DNA of 64,000 bases. Source: Atherinomorus stipes. Taxonomy: Eukaryota > Chordata > Actinopteri > Atheriniformes > Atherinidae. Positions 1 through 25,613 of this stretch are shown here, one piece after another. Every line of letters begins with the position of its first letter. The first letter of the stretch is position 1. The notes below the pieces were generated by a model. The model was not told where the DNA came from and did no database searches. It worked only from the letters and a program-made list of their open reading frames with translations. The stretch is taken from positions 62,001-126,000 of the forward strand of contig JALJCO010001239.1 of assembly GCA_023101725.1 (NCBI GenBank), read 5' to 3'. The translations under genes were made by a program, and so were the position numbers.

Positions 1-124
1 TTCATATCATGAATTATCTTGCTTTTATGTAGTTTACTGTCTTCTAAAATGTGTAATATCCTTTGTTCCAAATTTAAACTTGTTTTTATCAAGTTAGTCT
101 TATCCATCAGCTCCTCCTTGTTAA

Positions 125-1020
125 AGGAATAGTTCACCCACAGAATGATGTAACTTTATTTTCCACTTCCCCTCATGGTGAGCAAGACTCTGGAGCACTT
201 TTTTAATATCTCAAATGCAGCCGGCGATCAGGAAGGCTTCTCGTTTCCCCCCAACTTTCATATAATGGAGTTCACTGGGACCAGAGCCAAAAAGGTCCAT
301 AAAAGTCCACAAAAAAGTGTCAATATTCCTCCATACTGCTCGTCCAAGGTAATCAAAGTGTCCTGAGTGGGTAGCGTCCAGAATTTACTGGAAACCACGT
401 CATTTAGAATATTTTGACCCTAAACAGTACTACAATTTACTTTCACGAAGTGCGCATAAGCGGATTCACGAAACCACAGAAGCCTGGGCATTCAGAGCCT
501 ACTCTGCCGATAATACAAGCGTAGAAGAAGAAATTCGCTGTTTACATTGTGCTAAGAGCGACAAAGCTGCAGACGAACCGGGACAAACACAAGAGAGTCC
601 AAGAGGGGTTGGATATTGATTTAAAACAAAGAAAGAAAGAAAAAGAGAACGCGCGATCTCGTCTGCCGCGGCTTCCGTAGTTTCGTGAACGTGCATCTGC
701 GAACATGCGATGTAGAACTGTTAAGGCTCTAAAAATCTACCAAATGATGTTGTTTCAAGTAAATTCTGGACGCTACCCACTCAGGACACTTGGATTACAT
801 TGGACGAGCAGTACGGAGGAATATTGACAAGTTTTTGTGGACTTTTATGGACCTTTTTGGCTCAAGTCCCAGCGAACTCCATTTTTGAAAGTTGGGTGGA
901 ACCAGAAGCCTTCCTGATCGCCGGCTGCATTTGTGATATTAAAAAAGTGCTCCAGAGTCTTGCTCACCATGAGGGGAAGTGGAAAATAAAGTTACATCAT
1001 TCTGTGGGTGGAATATTCCT
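125..1020. mobile_element. TTAA-flanked miniature element, AGGAATAGTT family, copy 1
   Basis: Flanked by TTAA at 121-124 and 1021-1024. The left end reads AGGAATAGTTCACCCACAGA and the right end is its inverse (TCTGTGGGTGGAATATTCCT). Sub-terminal inverted stretches (TGAGCAAGACTCTGGAGCAC and partner) extend the pairing for hundreds of bases. There is no transposase. The family recurs at 16757, 28878 and 45688. Confidence 0.9.
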
Positions 1021-1320
1021 TTAAGCTCGTATCTGGATGCTCTGCTGTCTCAGCTGCTCCTTCTTCACTGACAAACATGTCGCTTATCTTACAGACTTTG
1101 CTGCATCTCTGGCCTGTGCTTCTTTTCTTCTATAATAGACTCTCCTTTCTGGTCCAGATTTCTTTTTGGCCTGTCATCTCGCTCCAGTTTGCCTCTGCAA
1201 AGGTGCGGGAGGTGGGGGGGGTTTCTGCCTAACGTTGCTACATTGTGTGAGCTTCAGCAGGGTCGATGCTTTAATGAGCCACATGATGGATTGTTTGTTT
1301 AAATATCAAGCGCGACCTGA

Positions 1321-1897
1321 CTAGCCTCGTGGGACCATCCTGATCTCACGAGCTTCAGGTTTTCACTCGCAGATCAAGCAGACAGTCCGGTTGTAACCTG
1401 ACTCCGCCAGATGGATTTGCTCCCGCTTATCCATCTGGGAATCATCTGTTAGAGCAGTTTTGGGAAGGGGCGGAAATACTGGCTAGCTGATTGGATAAGG
1501 CATCTGTCTATCACCACCTATATTGGTGATAGATGGGACAAATCAACCAATCGTATGACGTACTAACAGAGCGACGACGAAAACACAACCACAAGCCAGG
1601 CTACTCTTGCTGCTGCCGGCAACGGCTCGTTAGCTCAGCAAACAACATGTCGGCAGTAATTCCGAAAAAACTTGAGCGATAGCCACACTGACGCTAGTTT
1701 CATCTGCTGCAGCCGCCATGTTGTTTAGACTGAACTGTCGCTTCTCGTTGCGTCACACCTCAACCCGCCTCAAAGCCAACACTGATTGGACGTTCGTTTG
1801 GTGAACTGCTCCAAATTATGTTCAACGGAAAGTAGCCAGACTGATCTGCGAATGAAAACCTGAAGCTCGCAAGATCAGGATGGTCTCACGAGGCTAG
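1321..1897. mobile_element. Non-autonomous element with about 56-bp terminal inverted repeats
   Basis: The ends, CTAGCCTCGTGGGACCATCC and its inverse, pair over about 56 bp with few mismatches (to CGCAGATCA on both arms). An internal 10-bp-stem hairpin (tctatcacca / tggtgataga, about 1507-1534) lies near the middle. No coding capacity and no clear target duplication were seen; I do not recognise the superfamily. Confidence 0.75.
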
Positions 1898-2324
1898 TTC
1901 AGTGGGCAGGTCGCTGAGAAACGTCCCGGTGCTCCCGATGGCCAGTCCGCCAGTCGGGAAAGTTGGTTTTGCGTAGCGTTCCGGTAGAAGAGGTCTTGAT
2001 ATTTCTTGCCGGAACGCAGTTCGGGTCCGTTCTGGCTTACTTTCACCTCTGCAGTGGACCTACAGTCATCCTCAAAATTATCATTAACCTCCAATTAAAG
2101 ACAGGAAAAAAAAATCCGCTGTCAGAGAAATAAGCTGAAATTGTCTAAAGTAATAAGAAAAGCACTGGGAGAGCGCAGACCTCCACCAAGCAGCTCGACA
2201 CCCTTATTTTTGTGTGTTCTGGATCATAGTATCTGTTATTTTCTCTGGATTCAGATTAACTCATTGAGATCCTTTCTGGTAATTATTTTTACCAAACACT
2301 CGGGCCATTTGTATGGAGTTATAC
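1898..2324. other. Sequence with a short miniature-element end, otherwise unremarkable
   Basis: From 2063 the sequence CAGTCATCCTCAAAATTATC resembles the end of the TA-flanked element at 36096-36348. The stretch at 1905-1975 (cccgatggccagtccgcc) resembles inverted sequence at 15805-15870. Nothing else was recognised. Confidence 0.4.
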
Positions 2325-2531
2325 ACACTCAAAAACAGAGGTACGACACAGGAACATTTCTGTACCTGTAGGTACATTTTTTACAAATGTTCTCTCAAAA
2401 GTACAATATTGGTCTTTATGAGGCCAGAAGTACCTATATACTATGAAAAAGGGTCCAAAGTAATATAAAGTACACATTTGTACCATTTCAACCCTAAGGG
2501 TACCTGCAGCATTGAAAAATGTGTGTAGCTT
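2325..2531. mobile_element. Short palindromic TA-type miniature element
   Basis: The ends are TACACACTCAAAAACAGAGG and the inverse of CATTGAAAAATGTGTGTAGC, sharing TACACAC and an inner GGTAC box. It looks like a common fish miniature element, but the pairing is imperfect. Confidence 0.4.
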
Positions 2532-4081
2532 GTACAATAACTACTATAAATAGCAGTACTTCTAAACAGTAGTATAATTATAGTTATTATATTATGATTT
2601 TCATAACAATCATAGTAATAATTATATGTATACTTACGTATATATGTGTGTGGCCTAATATTTATATAATAATTATTCATTTATTATTAGCATCTTTGAT
2701 TGTTGTCATAATCTCTATTTTATTGACTTTTATTCATCATTTTTAATTGTACTAATTGTACTTTATTAACTCATACAGCTTGATAAGGTACAAAAATGGA
2801 CCAGGACGAAGGTAAGAAATGTTTAGAAAGGAACACCCCGGGGAAAAGTTTTTCCCTTTTAAAAAAAAGGCTCTTTTGGATGTGGAACAATTCCAAAATC
2901 GTGTCCTATTAGGGTGATGATGATGTAAGAGTGTTTAGGCGTTGGTATACGGAGGTTTGATGTTCATCATGGGGTGTCGATCAGAACACACAGAACTCAC
3001 TTGTACAGTTAACTGGCTTTACTGGTCACCCTTAATCACAACAGCACAGTAATGCAACAAACGACAGGCTTACAGGTGAGGAACTCCAGGTAGTTAAGGT
3101 GAATGCTGGATGGAAGTGAGTGTGGTCTATAAACACAGAAATACAAACATGAGGAACATTCGTTCAGCAAATAAACACATTCAAGGTATTGATTATTACT
3201 AATAAATCCCTTCCAGTTAGGACTAAACATGCATATGTGTTCAAGGCTAACAGTTACAGTAACTGGCATGTAGCAGGTCAGCTAGCTTAATAGCATAAAA
3301 AGGCTCATGGTGAATGGAGGAAACTTCTGAATAAGCAGATCAGCTAAATAACATTAAAGGCTGTTCAGGCAGAAATACAACTAGTTACTTCCAGTTCTTC
3401 ACAGGCGCACACAGTTCACCATCTTCACCTGCTAGAAGTCTGTCCAACAGTCTCCTCGTGCTCACTGCTGCTCATAAGTTTCATTTCTGCATCCTGACAT
3501 CATGTGCTCAGTGGCAGCTGCACACTTCTGCCACAAGGGGGCACTCACGCCTCACCAACAGATGATTGCTTATTGATTGATCAAATGATGATATGTCTAT
3601 CAAACTCAAAGGCCATTTGTGTCCCCCCCTCCCTCCCGCAGTGTGCTCGCTCACTCCCTCGCTGGCTCACAACTTGCTGTGAAGGCTCGCTGCCGTTAGG
3701 CTGTTTGCTCTTAAAATGCACCAAAAAGAAAAAAAACGGATGTGGATCAAGTCATGGAGGTGTTGACGTTTGCAGTATGGATGTTTTACACCTCAGAAGG
3801 AGTTGGAGGTGAGCAAATTAACACTTAACACACAACATGGTTCCTCTGTTTACTAGCAGGCTAACGAGCTATCCACTTGACTGTTATCGGTTATCTTCGC
3901 TTGTAAACATTGGTGCACTCTGGAGGCGTGGTTTCAGGGTGTGTATCTTTTAAAATGTAGCTTGCTCAAACCGTTTTTGTAGGATCCCCTACCCTGCCTT
4001 TAATGTCTAATACTTTATACTCCAAATTCTTAACTACAGCTGAGGGCCTAAAATGATCAGTTTTTCTCAGATGTGTATATA
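2532..4081. other. Intergenic sequence without recognised genes
   Basis: AT-rich at 2540-2760, then mixed sequence. The right end of a TTAA element may lie at 3990-4003 (TACCCTGCCTTTAA), with a poor left partner at 3354 (TTAAAGGCTG). No gene was recognised. Confidence 0.4.
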
Positions 4082-5397
4082 CAGTGGGTAAAGAAAGTAT
4101 TCAGACCTCTTTAAACTTTTCACTCTTTGTTTCATTGCAGCCATTTGCTAAAATCCAAAAAGTTCATGTTATTTCTCATTAATGTCACTCAGCACCTCAT
4201 CTAGACAAAAAAAACTGAAATGTAGAAATTTTTGCAAATTTATTAAAAAAGAAAAACTGAAATATCACATGGTCATAAGTATTCAGTACTTTTCTCAGTA
4301 CTGAGTAGAAGTACTTCTGAGCTCGTACAGCCATGAATCTTCTTGGGAATGATGCAACAAGTGTTCACACCTGGATTTGGGATCTTCTGGTTCTTCTTGC
4401 AGATCCTCTCCACTTCTGTCAGGTTGGATGGTGAACGGTGGTGTTCAGACATTTTCAGGTCTCTCAGAGATGCTCAGTTGGGTTTAAGTCAGGGTTCTGG
4501 CTGGACCGGTCAAGAATGGTCCAGAGTTGTTCTGATCCACTCCTTTGTTATTTCAGCTGTGTGTGAGGGTCATTGTCTTGTTGGAAGGTGAACCTTCGGC
4601 CCAGTCTGAGCTCCTGAACTCTGGAAGAGGTTTTCTTCCAGGATCTCTCTGTATTCATCTTTCCTTCAACTGCAACCAGTCGTCCTGTCCCTGCAGCTGA
4701 AAAACACCCCCATACCATGATGCTGCCACCACCATGCTTCACTGTTGGGATGGTATTGGGCAGGTGATGAGCAGTGCCTGGTTTTCTCCACACATACCGC
4801 TTAGAATTAACTCCAAAAAGTTCAACCTTGGTCTCATCAGACCAGAGAATCTTATTTCTCTCAGTCTGGGAGTCCTTCATGTGTTTTTGGCAAACTCTAT
4901 GCGGGCTTTCATATGTCTGCACTGAGGAGATGCTTCCGTCGGGCCACTCTGCCATAAAGCCCCGACTGGTGGAGGCTGCAGTGATACTGACTTTGTGGAA
5001 CTTTCTCCATCTCCCTACTGCATCTCTGGAGCTCAGCCACAGTGATCTTTGGCTTCTTCTTTACTCTCTCACCAAGGCTCTTCTCCCACCATTGCTCAGT
5101 TTGGCTGGATGGCCGGGTCTAGGAAGAGTTCTGGTCCCAAACTTCTTCCATTTAAGGACTATGGAGGCCACCGTGCTCTTAGGAACCTTTAGTGCTGCAG
5201 AAACTCTTTTGTAATCTTGTCACGATCTGTGTCTCGCCACAATTGACCTATGGCTAAACCACGCCCCCACACTCGATGAGCCAATCACAGTGCGCACAGC
5301 TATCCCATACACTCGGACATTCTCTGCTTGAACGTCCATTGAAATGCATTGAAGTTAGTCAGTTTTTGTTTGTTTTTATGTGTTCTTTTTAGTTTAA

Positions 5398-5578
5398 AAT
5401 GGTCAAACGTGTGCATGGGGTACATGGAACTCCGATACTAGGTATCCTGAGAGGCTGGGCGACTGGGTGTATTTTTTGCCTTTTACCAAGTCACATCGAG
5501 CCAAAGTTATGCATCAGACCACAACATCAACTGAACGTGGATAAAATGAACAAGGATGTCTACATCTGTTCTAAGGTA
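5398..5578 (+). pseudogene. Decayed THAP-domain exon
   Basis: Starting at ATG 5398, three frames together resemble the THAP zinc finger of fish P-like transposases: after MVKR a shifted frame reads CAWGTWNSDTRYPERLGDWV then YFLPFTKSHRAK. A third frame then reads QLNVDKMNKDVYICSK. The second zinc cysteine appears as Trp (TWN for TCN). The exon ends AAG then gtatgg, a preserved donor. At least two indels make it non-functional. Confidence 0.6.
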
Positions 5579-6171
5579 TGGCAACATCGTATTTGAGGAA
5601 ACATGTTGTCACTTTGCTGGAAAGAAATATGAAGTTACCTTCCCTAACGTTAGTTTAAGTTGGCTAACGCTAGCCAAACGTGCTAGTTCTGTTACGTGGT
5701 AATGGTACATGAGACGCTGTCGTGTAGTACAACACGTCGATTACTGACTTGCAACACTCAGGCCGACCGCGAGCAGCATTAAGGCGGACACTGTTCTGCG
5801 CGAGAGCCGGTGAAAAAGCAGAGCTCATAATTTAATTTCTGAACATCCGATCGGTGAAATTTCAAGTGTAGATGGTAGCTAGTGTCAAAAATATGAAGGC
5901 CACGAGGGCTGGAAGCAGCTCCGAGCCTTCTCTGGAACGCAGCAGCGAAAATCCCCCAATGGCAATATCTCGGCGAGAAACGCTTATACGGGCATTTTCA
6001 ACACAGGGAGCCTGTTGACCATGCCTTTGTGCCTTGAATGAGCATGGATTCATGTATGGGGCTCAGACACTATTACAGGCATCCAAAAAGCTCGGCCTCT
6101 GCTGGCTTTTGCCACAGCAGGAGACGCGGTGTGACTTGCAACACTCAGGCCGACCACGAGCTGCATTAAGG

Positions 6172-6880
6172 CCAAGGGGCAAACTCCGCCTCAGAACAGT
6201 GAAGCTCGCTTCCTTGTTGTAAATAGTGTAATCCTCCCTTCATCCGCTAGGGGCTGGCTCCAAGAGCGAGCAAATCCCCATAGACTCCCATGTTAAAAAC
6301 GCCGACTTCACAGCAGAAATAAACAGGTTTACAGCCTGGTTCAAAAAATCATTTTAGGTTTATTAGGTCACGTTTACCTTCATGTCAACTGTGAGGGGGG
6401 TGAATTTTTTTTAAACTCATTCGTGTAGATGTTATTTATTCTTCAAATTACACATAATTCAGGGCGTATCCTTATGATTGACATGCGGCAGACCGGAAGC
6501 TCCGCCTGCCGACCGGAGGCTCCTAGTTAGCTCCTTCTTTGCTCTTAATAAGGTCTCAGTTTGTTACAGAGTCGCACAACGGCGGTGTTTAGTCAGCGAA
6601 TTGCAAGTCTAAGCACGTCTTACCTTAACCATGCCGCTTAGGGGGCTTATCTTTGTTAGCTCCTCTTAGTTTCGTGTTAGCTCAGTTAGCGTTTAGCCCA
6701 CAGTACGTCAGCTGTCAATCATTTGTCCCGCGGCCGCGCTGTGCCCATTTTAGGATTTTCCTGGAGTGACGACGTACGTGACACGGCAAGATGGCGACGG
6801 TAAGACACGCCCACCTGGCTTCACATTTCTCTATTCAGAAGAGACCGAAAACTACGTCCAGTAATTATATACAGTCTATG
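6172..6880. mobile_element. Short element nested inside the THAP element
   Basis: Flanked by ATTAAGG at 6165-6171 and 6881-6887. The duplicated host segment at 5770-5830 shows the uninterrupted site (GCATTAAGGCGGACACTG). Left end CCAAGGGGCAAACTCCGCC, right end TTATATACAGTCTATG. No coding frame; superfamily not recognised. Confidence 0.65.
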
Positions 6881-7744
6881 ATTAAGGCGGACACTGTTCT
6901 GCGCGAGAGCCGGTGAAGTAACATCGATAACGACACGCCTCTGGCTTCCAAGCTGCAGCCAGACTGCTCCGCTTCCATGGCTGTTTGATCAGTTTTTGTC
7001 AGACGATCACTTTTTGGCACAACAACAGCAGCGGTACAGGAGTTTGTGCAAGAAACTGAGGGAGCGACACGAGTCACATTCAGACTTCACAGGCTTAATT
7101 TCGACTCCCAGTTTAAGACGTGAACAATTTTTTTGGTTTGTTTGTTTTGTTTTTATGTTTTTTAACTTATCTCGACATGATCTCTCTGTCTGATCACGCG
7201 TCTGCTGTCCGTGTTGACAGCTGTCATCTCCCGAGATGTCACATAGTGCCTGTCACTGAATGTTGTTTGTCCGAGTGAGTGAAGGGGGCGTGGCTTAGCC
7301 ATAGGTCAATTCTGTCTCTGAGCTCCTTGGACAGTTCCTTCCACCTCATGATCCTCATTTGCTCTGACATGCACTGTGAGCTGGAAGCTCTTATATAGAC
7401 AGGTGTGTGTCTTTCCTAATCACGTCCAATCAGTTTAATTAAACACAGCTGGACTCCAATGAAGGAGTAGAACCATCTCAAGGAGAATCAGAAGAAATGG
7501 ACAGAATATGAGTTAAATATGAGTCACTGCAAAGGCTCTGGATACTTATAACCATGTGATATTTCAGTTTTTCTTTTTTAATAAATTTGTAAAAATTTCT
7601 ACATTTCTGTCGTTTTCTGTCTAGATGGGGTGCTGAGTGACATTAATGAGAAATGAAGTGAACTTTTTGATTTTAGCAAATGGCTGCAATGAAACAAAAA
7701 GTGAAAAGTTTAAAGGGGTCTGAATACTTTCCGTACTCATTGTA

Positions 7745-9676
7745 TATGCCACGTAATATCCAATGTGTCCGTCTGTATAAGTATCTTTGTATCTGGGGAG
7801 TCTGAAGAAGTATGGTATGGGAGTAAACTAGGAATTGTCTTGTAACTTATGGCAGCAACTGGGCCCCTGTTCACAGGTATAGATAGCTCCTGGGGAGTCC
7901 CATTTTACAAGTGTACCTGGTTGTATCTTTCTGTATTTGGATGTAAAACTGATTTGTGAAATAAAATGAACTGAACTGAACATTATCTAACTGTTCTTTG
8001 TCCCGCAAGGACACACCCTGCAATTTCAGTAAAAGACACCATATACAGTACGTGTATATGTGTACATATATTTATCTATGCAAATGGACAGAAGATATTT
8101 TTTGTTTTGTAGACTGCTGAGTCATTGAATAGGGCAGGCAAGTATCAGCCTTGGCTTCAGCCTATACATTTTTTGGTAATGTTTTATTTTTTTCTGGTAT
8201 AGTAATGTTTTAATTTACCAAAATAAAGCTGATCAATCAATCAAACACCAGCGATGCTGTTATACATGGGACTCAGTTGCAATGCATCTTCCCACCACAT
8301 GGTGGCAGCAGCCTAATATGTCAATTAGCAGGTTCAACAAACTTCAAATAGCAGAAGAAGACAGTCAGCAAGCGCGCCTTCATAAAAGTTATGAAAAATT
8401 ATGACATTAAAGGCCTGTCATGAAAAAAAATTGTGATAAAAGTTTAAATAAAGATTTCATTTTTTTAACTAACTATATACATATTCAATTGATTTAATTG
8501 ATTTGAACTTTTTTATTTTGAAATTCTTTTTATCACATTTCTCTTTTTTAATTCATTTTTATCCGTTTTTTCCAAGTCCCTTTTTATTCTGTCTTAAATT
8601 TTAATATTTAATAGATTCATTTTTACTTCCCCATGAATTATCCGCTTATTGCACGAGATATTTCACATAGGCTACATGTGTTAACTTACATGTCTTTGTG
8701 ACAGTCTCATGTCATGTTTTTTATGTTTATCATGTTATTTTACAAGGTTAAATCCATCTAACAGAAGTGGATTTGATTTTGTTATTGAACACAAATTAAA
8801 CCAGGAGTTAGATCAGTTTAACCAGCACAGTGTTCATATGTGAACGGGCCCCAGACCAGTTTGTATTGAAAAGTTGGACCTCAGCATGAAAGCGTTAGAG
8901 AAGCTCCGTCCTAAAACGTACGGCGTACTGGAGCATGTAACTTGCAAGAACACAGCGCTCACACGCGGGTGTTTTAATGTAAAGTTTTATTACTAAAAAT
9001 GAACTTTAACAAGAAACAGACAAGCAAAAAGGGCAAAGATACACTGGATGTTCTGGTGAGAATAAGGATTTAAAAAAAGCTTCTCTCTCCAACGAATCAG
9101 AACAAAAACATGTAATGAGAAACAGCTTTTGGAAAGACTATGAAAACAAGAGGTAGAGGAGTTTTAAATGCACAAATAAGCCACAGGTCGGATTTTAACA
9201 CCATCAGTTTACCATCAAATCAGACCGATATGCTGAAAAAAAGGAAATAAAACCAAAAATAAGGTTGTTTTTGCTTTTTTATACATCTCTGCAGGACGAA
9301 ACTTGGAATGTGCTGTAGCTAGAGATGAGCTGCTATCTGGCTACTTGGTTGCTATCATTACAAAAAATGCTGGTGGTGTTTAATAATTTATTTAAGTTTA
9401 ATTGATTATTTAACTTTACTGTGGCATGACAGACAGGAATGTGTTAAATCAGCATGTTTAACTTCAATATCAGGGAGAGGGGAGTTGATTATTCTCCTTT
9501 CTGTTGAGATATTGAGAAGAAGGTTTGTAGTTTTAATTTGTTCAGTGTTGCAACGGTTAATAATGCAACATTAAATAAAATGAGTTGCAATCAGATGTTT
9601 CATCCTCACTTATACTGTGTGAGGCGATGCACGGATCAGATTAGATGATAGACCATTCTGTGTGGAAATATGATTT
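7745..9676. other. Intergenic flank downstream of samd1
   Basis: The stretch 7780-7985 ends in AAATAAAATGAACTGAACTG and 8080-8245 ends in ATCAATCAATCAAAC; both look like tails of old retroposons but were not identified. About 8620-8885 is a diverged copy of 52200-52440. Possible samd1 3' UTR lies above 8985. Confidence 0.4.
8986..8991 (-). terminator. samd1: Candidate polyadenylation signal for samd1
   Basis: Minus-strand AATAAA, 2.0 kb past the samd1 stop, followed by further A/T-rich then T-rich sequence. Other AATAAA matches exist in this AT-rich flank (for example near 9390), so the choice is tentative. Confidence 0.3.
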
Positions 9677-9677
9677 A

Positions 9678-10365
9678 GGGTTCCCGCTCTCTTCTAGAAG
9701 CTGTTTTCCAGGATTTTTCCAGGTTTTTTCAGGACATTTTCAGGACTTTTCCAGCTGCTACACGAGTCAAGTTATCACACCATAGACTAATAAATTCCAG
9801 CACAAGCTTTTGGAGACGTGTTCTACAATTGTAGCTTATGTTTTTTTACAGCGATGAAGTAAAGATGAAGAAAAGATGAAGCAGCAACAAAGCAGAGACA
9901 AAACAGAGGCGAAGAGGAGGTAAAGCTGCAATGAAACGGTGACGCAGTGGCGACGTAGCGGCAACGAAGTTGCGATTAAACGGTGACTAAACGGTAACAT
10001 AGTGGCGATGTAGTAGCAACGAAGCTGCAACAGCGCCGCAATGAAGCTGCAATGAAACAGCGTTGATGCTGCAACGAAGCTGCGATTAAACGGTGACGAA
10101 ACGGTGACGTAGCGGTGACGAAACAGCATCGAAGCTGCGATGACACGGCGATGAAAGGGCAACCACATGGCGAAGAAATGGCGACGAAACAGCGACGAAA
10201 TGGCAATGAAATGGTGACAAGAGGGAGGAAAAATCTTATTTCAAGACAACTCAAGCTTTTCCAGGACATTTTACTCTTTTTTCAGAAAATTTTCCATGTG
10301 CTTTTCATGACCAGAAAAATGTTTAATCATTTTCCAGGTTTTTCAGGACGTGTGGGAACCCTGTG
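9678..10365. mobile_element. hAT-like element with internal tandem repeats
   Basis: The ends are AGGGTTCCCGCTCTCTTC and the inverse of ACGTGTGGGAACCCTG. T-rich subterminal repeats (tttccaggttttttcagg) lie on both sides. The middle (9890-10225) is a degenerate tandem array built on gcgacgaaa/gcaacgaagctgc units. The open frames across it are repeat artefacts. Confidence 0.55.
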
Positions 10366-10729
10366 AATTTATGTCAGTTTTTTATGTAATGCTACAAGTC
10401 AACAACAACCTAATCCATGAAACCAATAACCTCCCAAACCTCGCATGAAAAGTCATGTATTGCTTTGATCGTTGTGTTGTAGAGCTACATCATTCTTGTA
10501 TTAACGCCTAAATGTGCCGATGTTCCGACGTTCGGCTGGAATCGAGCCAATTTCTGGATTTTTGTTTGTCCTGAGGATGTCTGATCACAGCTCCAAACGA
10601 AGAGCAGGAATCCAACCGTCAACCACGTAGGATGGACCCGCCGAAAAAATGCAGAAAGGTCAGCATGAAGTTACGATTCAACTCTGCCACAGTTTTGTCA
10701 GGACAAATAAAAAGTGCTTAGTTATTAGA

Positions 10730-10740
10730 AAAAAAGAAAG

Positions 10741-10766
<26 letters not shown>
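10730..10766. repeat. (GAAA)n microsatellite
   Basis: About nine GAAA units followed by a degenerate one. Confidence 0.9.
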
Positions 10767-10771
<5 letters not shown>

Positions 10772-11018
10772 CTTGCATGGCTGGAATCTCTGAATCTTGT
10801 TCCTGGTGCAGCAGATCCGGTCTCGTTTCTGTCATTCCAGGACCGGGTCGGTAGTTGAGGTCCAGGAGGAATGAAAACTGAGGTGTGTGTGTTCGTGTGT
10901 GTCGAGAGATGAAGAGCGAAGTGTCCTGTATCGTATATTATGCATGCATTATCTCTTTTAATTACTGCGCTACATGTAGACAGAAACACAGCCGTCCGTG
11001 TGTAACGTGTGTGTGTTG

Positions 11019-24463
<13,445 letters not shown>

Positions 24464-24863
24464 CGTCTCCTGATGGGGTTTGGCCCGCGTGCGTCTCTTT
24501 TTTTCTCTCCCCCTCTTGTTGTTTCACAAGTGACGCTGTGTGAACGCTGGGAAGCCAAAGTGCGATCCCCCGGCTGGAGAATGAGGACGGAAGCCCGGCT
24601 GGTACGTTTGCGTTCGCTGGTCACAATGTGCGCTTAAGGTGGACCGAAGATGGCGCCCAGGTCTCCGCTCGCAGACGCTGAACGGCATTTAAGGTGGAAT
24701 TGTCTCCCGCACAGAGCGGCGCGACCCTCTTTGTTCGCAGTCCCGATCTGATCAACCCGCGATTTGCGACACTTTAACACAAAGAAACTGGCGCAAACTC
24801 CTCCGGGTTGCGTTTAAGAGCGTCACGGCGAATCAGATGGAGCCGGGCCTCAACAGATGGGTG

Positions 24864-25610
24864 GATGACGACGGTGATGGGTGTCCGACCTGCAGGACCT
24901 CATCATCAGCTCCAACTTGCGGCTGAACTCCACCACAGCCCCCCCACCCCCCCGGACCAAAAAATAAAATAATAACTCACACGAGTCCAGTGGAATTTTA
25001 CAAGTAAAACTTTATTGGAATGATACTCATGTTGCAAAATATTACACTTCGTGTTTTTATGTCACTGCTCCCGTGACTTTAGACGCTTCCCTTTGCGGCT
25101 GTGTCTCTCGTGTGTGTGTCTGCGTGTGTGTAGATGTGTGTGTTTGTGGCAGGGGTTAACATGGTTTACACTGGGGCTTCATTTCCCTAAAAAGTGCGAC
25201 AGTATGTACCAGCATTGTGCCTGCGTTGAGCGGAAGTTTTATCACTGCAAAAACATCGAGGAGACACAGAATCATGACGTAAAAACCTCCAGAATGATCA
25301 ACACTGAGCCTGACATGAAGGAAGGACAGCGGAGGTGAAGTCTCAACAGGTGATGGAAATAATAATAATAAGTAAATAAATCCATCATTTTTCTGATATG
25401 AAACCTGGACTCTCTGCCATTTCTTTCAAAGGGAAAAAGGGATGAAAACAGCTCATTTTGAGAATAAAAAGTGAGACGTGATCTCCTGTTAGCTTCCTTT
25501 AGATGAAGCGGAGTTTTCTTTGAAGCCCCAGATTTACTATGGCGATTTAACAATATAGACAGTCTGATCTTAACACCTCATTTTGTCCCAAAAACAGACT
25601 AAATAATGCT
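24864..25610. other. Intergenic spacer between prkaca and samd1, proximal part
   Basis: Not obviously repetitive; contains GT-rich tracts and the candidate poly(A) signal at 25011. No coding frame of known type. It could be the distal prkaca 3' UTR. Confidence 0.4.
25011..25016 (-). terminator. Candidate polyadenylation signal (AATAAA) upstream of samd1
   Basis: On the minus strand this reads AATAAAG, followed by T-rich sequence, only about 550 bp before the samd1 ATG. It lies on the transcribed strand of prkaca, 8.6 kb past its stop codon. If used by prkaca, its 3' UTR would include the transposons at 25.6-33.1 kb. No coding exon was seen between the two genes, but ownership is uncertain. 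Confidence 0.35.
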
Positions 25611-25613
25611 ACG

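Larger units (their letters stand above)
5245..7307. mobile_element. THAP-exon-bearing element inserted in the Tc1-like copy
   Basis: The ends are GACCTATGGCTAAACCACGC and its near-perfect inverse (GGCTTAGCCATAGGTC), flanked by AATT on both sides; the uninterrupted Tc1 copy has a single AATT there. It carries a decayed THAP-like exon (5398-5578), an internal duplication (GACTTGCAACACTCAGGCCG at about 5750 and 6131), and its own nested insertion at 6172-6880. The superfamily is uncertain; a THAP exon suggests a P-element-like origin, although those usually give 8-bp duplications. Confidence 0.75.
4548..7370 (-). pseudogene. Tc1-like transposase pseudogene (family A), interrupted
   Basis: DDE-type transposase of the Tc1/mariner superfamily that cuts and pastes at TA. 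The N-terminus starts at 7370 (MSEQMRIMRWKELSKELR) and breaks at about 7310, where the insertion begins. The remainder continues at 5240-4548 with [35 protein letters not shown] and the catalytic-region [10 protein letters not shown]. Several frameshifts are present besides the insertion, so it is dead. Confidence 0.85.
4082..7742 (-). mobile_element. Tc1-like transposon, family A, copy 1, split by a nested insertion
   Basis: Flanked by TA at 4080-4081 and 7743-7744. Left end CAGTGGGTAAAGAAAGTATT, right end the inverse (ACTTTCCGTACTCATTG). Both halves align with the intact copy at 60721-62301. A foreign 2.06-kb block at 5245-7307 interrupts it. Confidence 0.9.

Noticed and set aside
9836..10269. 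Minus-strand frames of about 100 residues (RHRYVTVSS-like)
   Set aside because: They translate the degenerate tandem array inside a hAT-like element.
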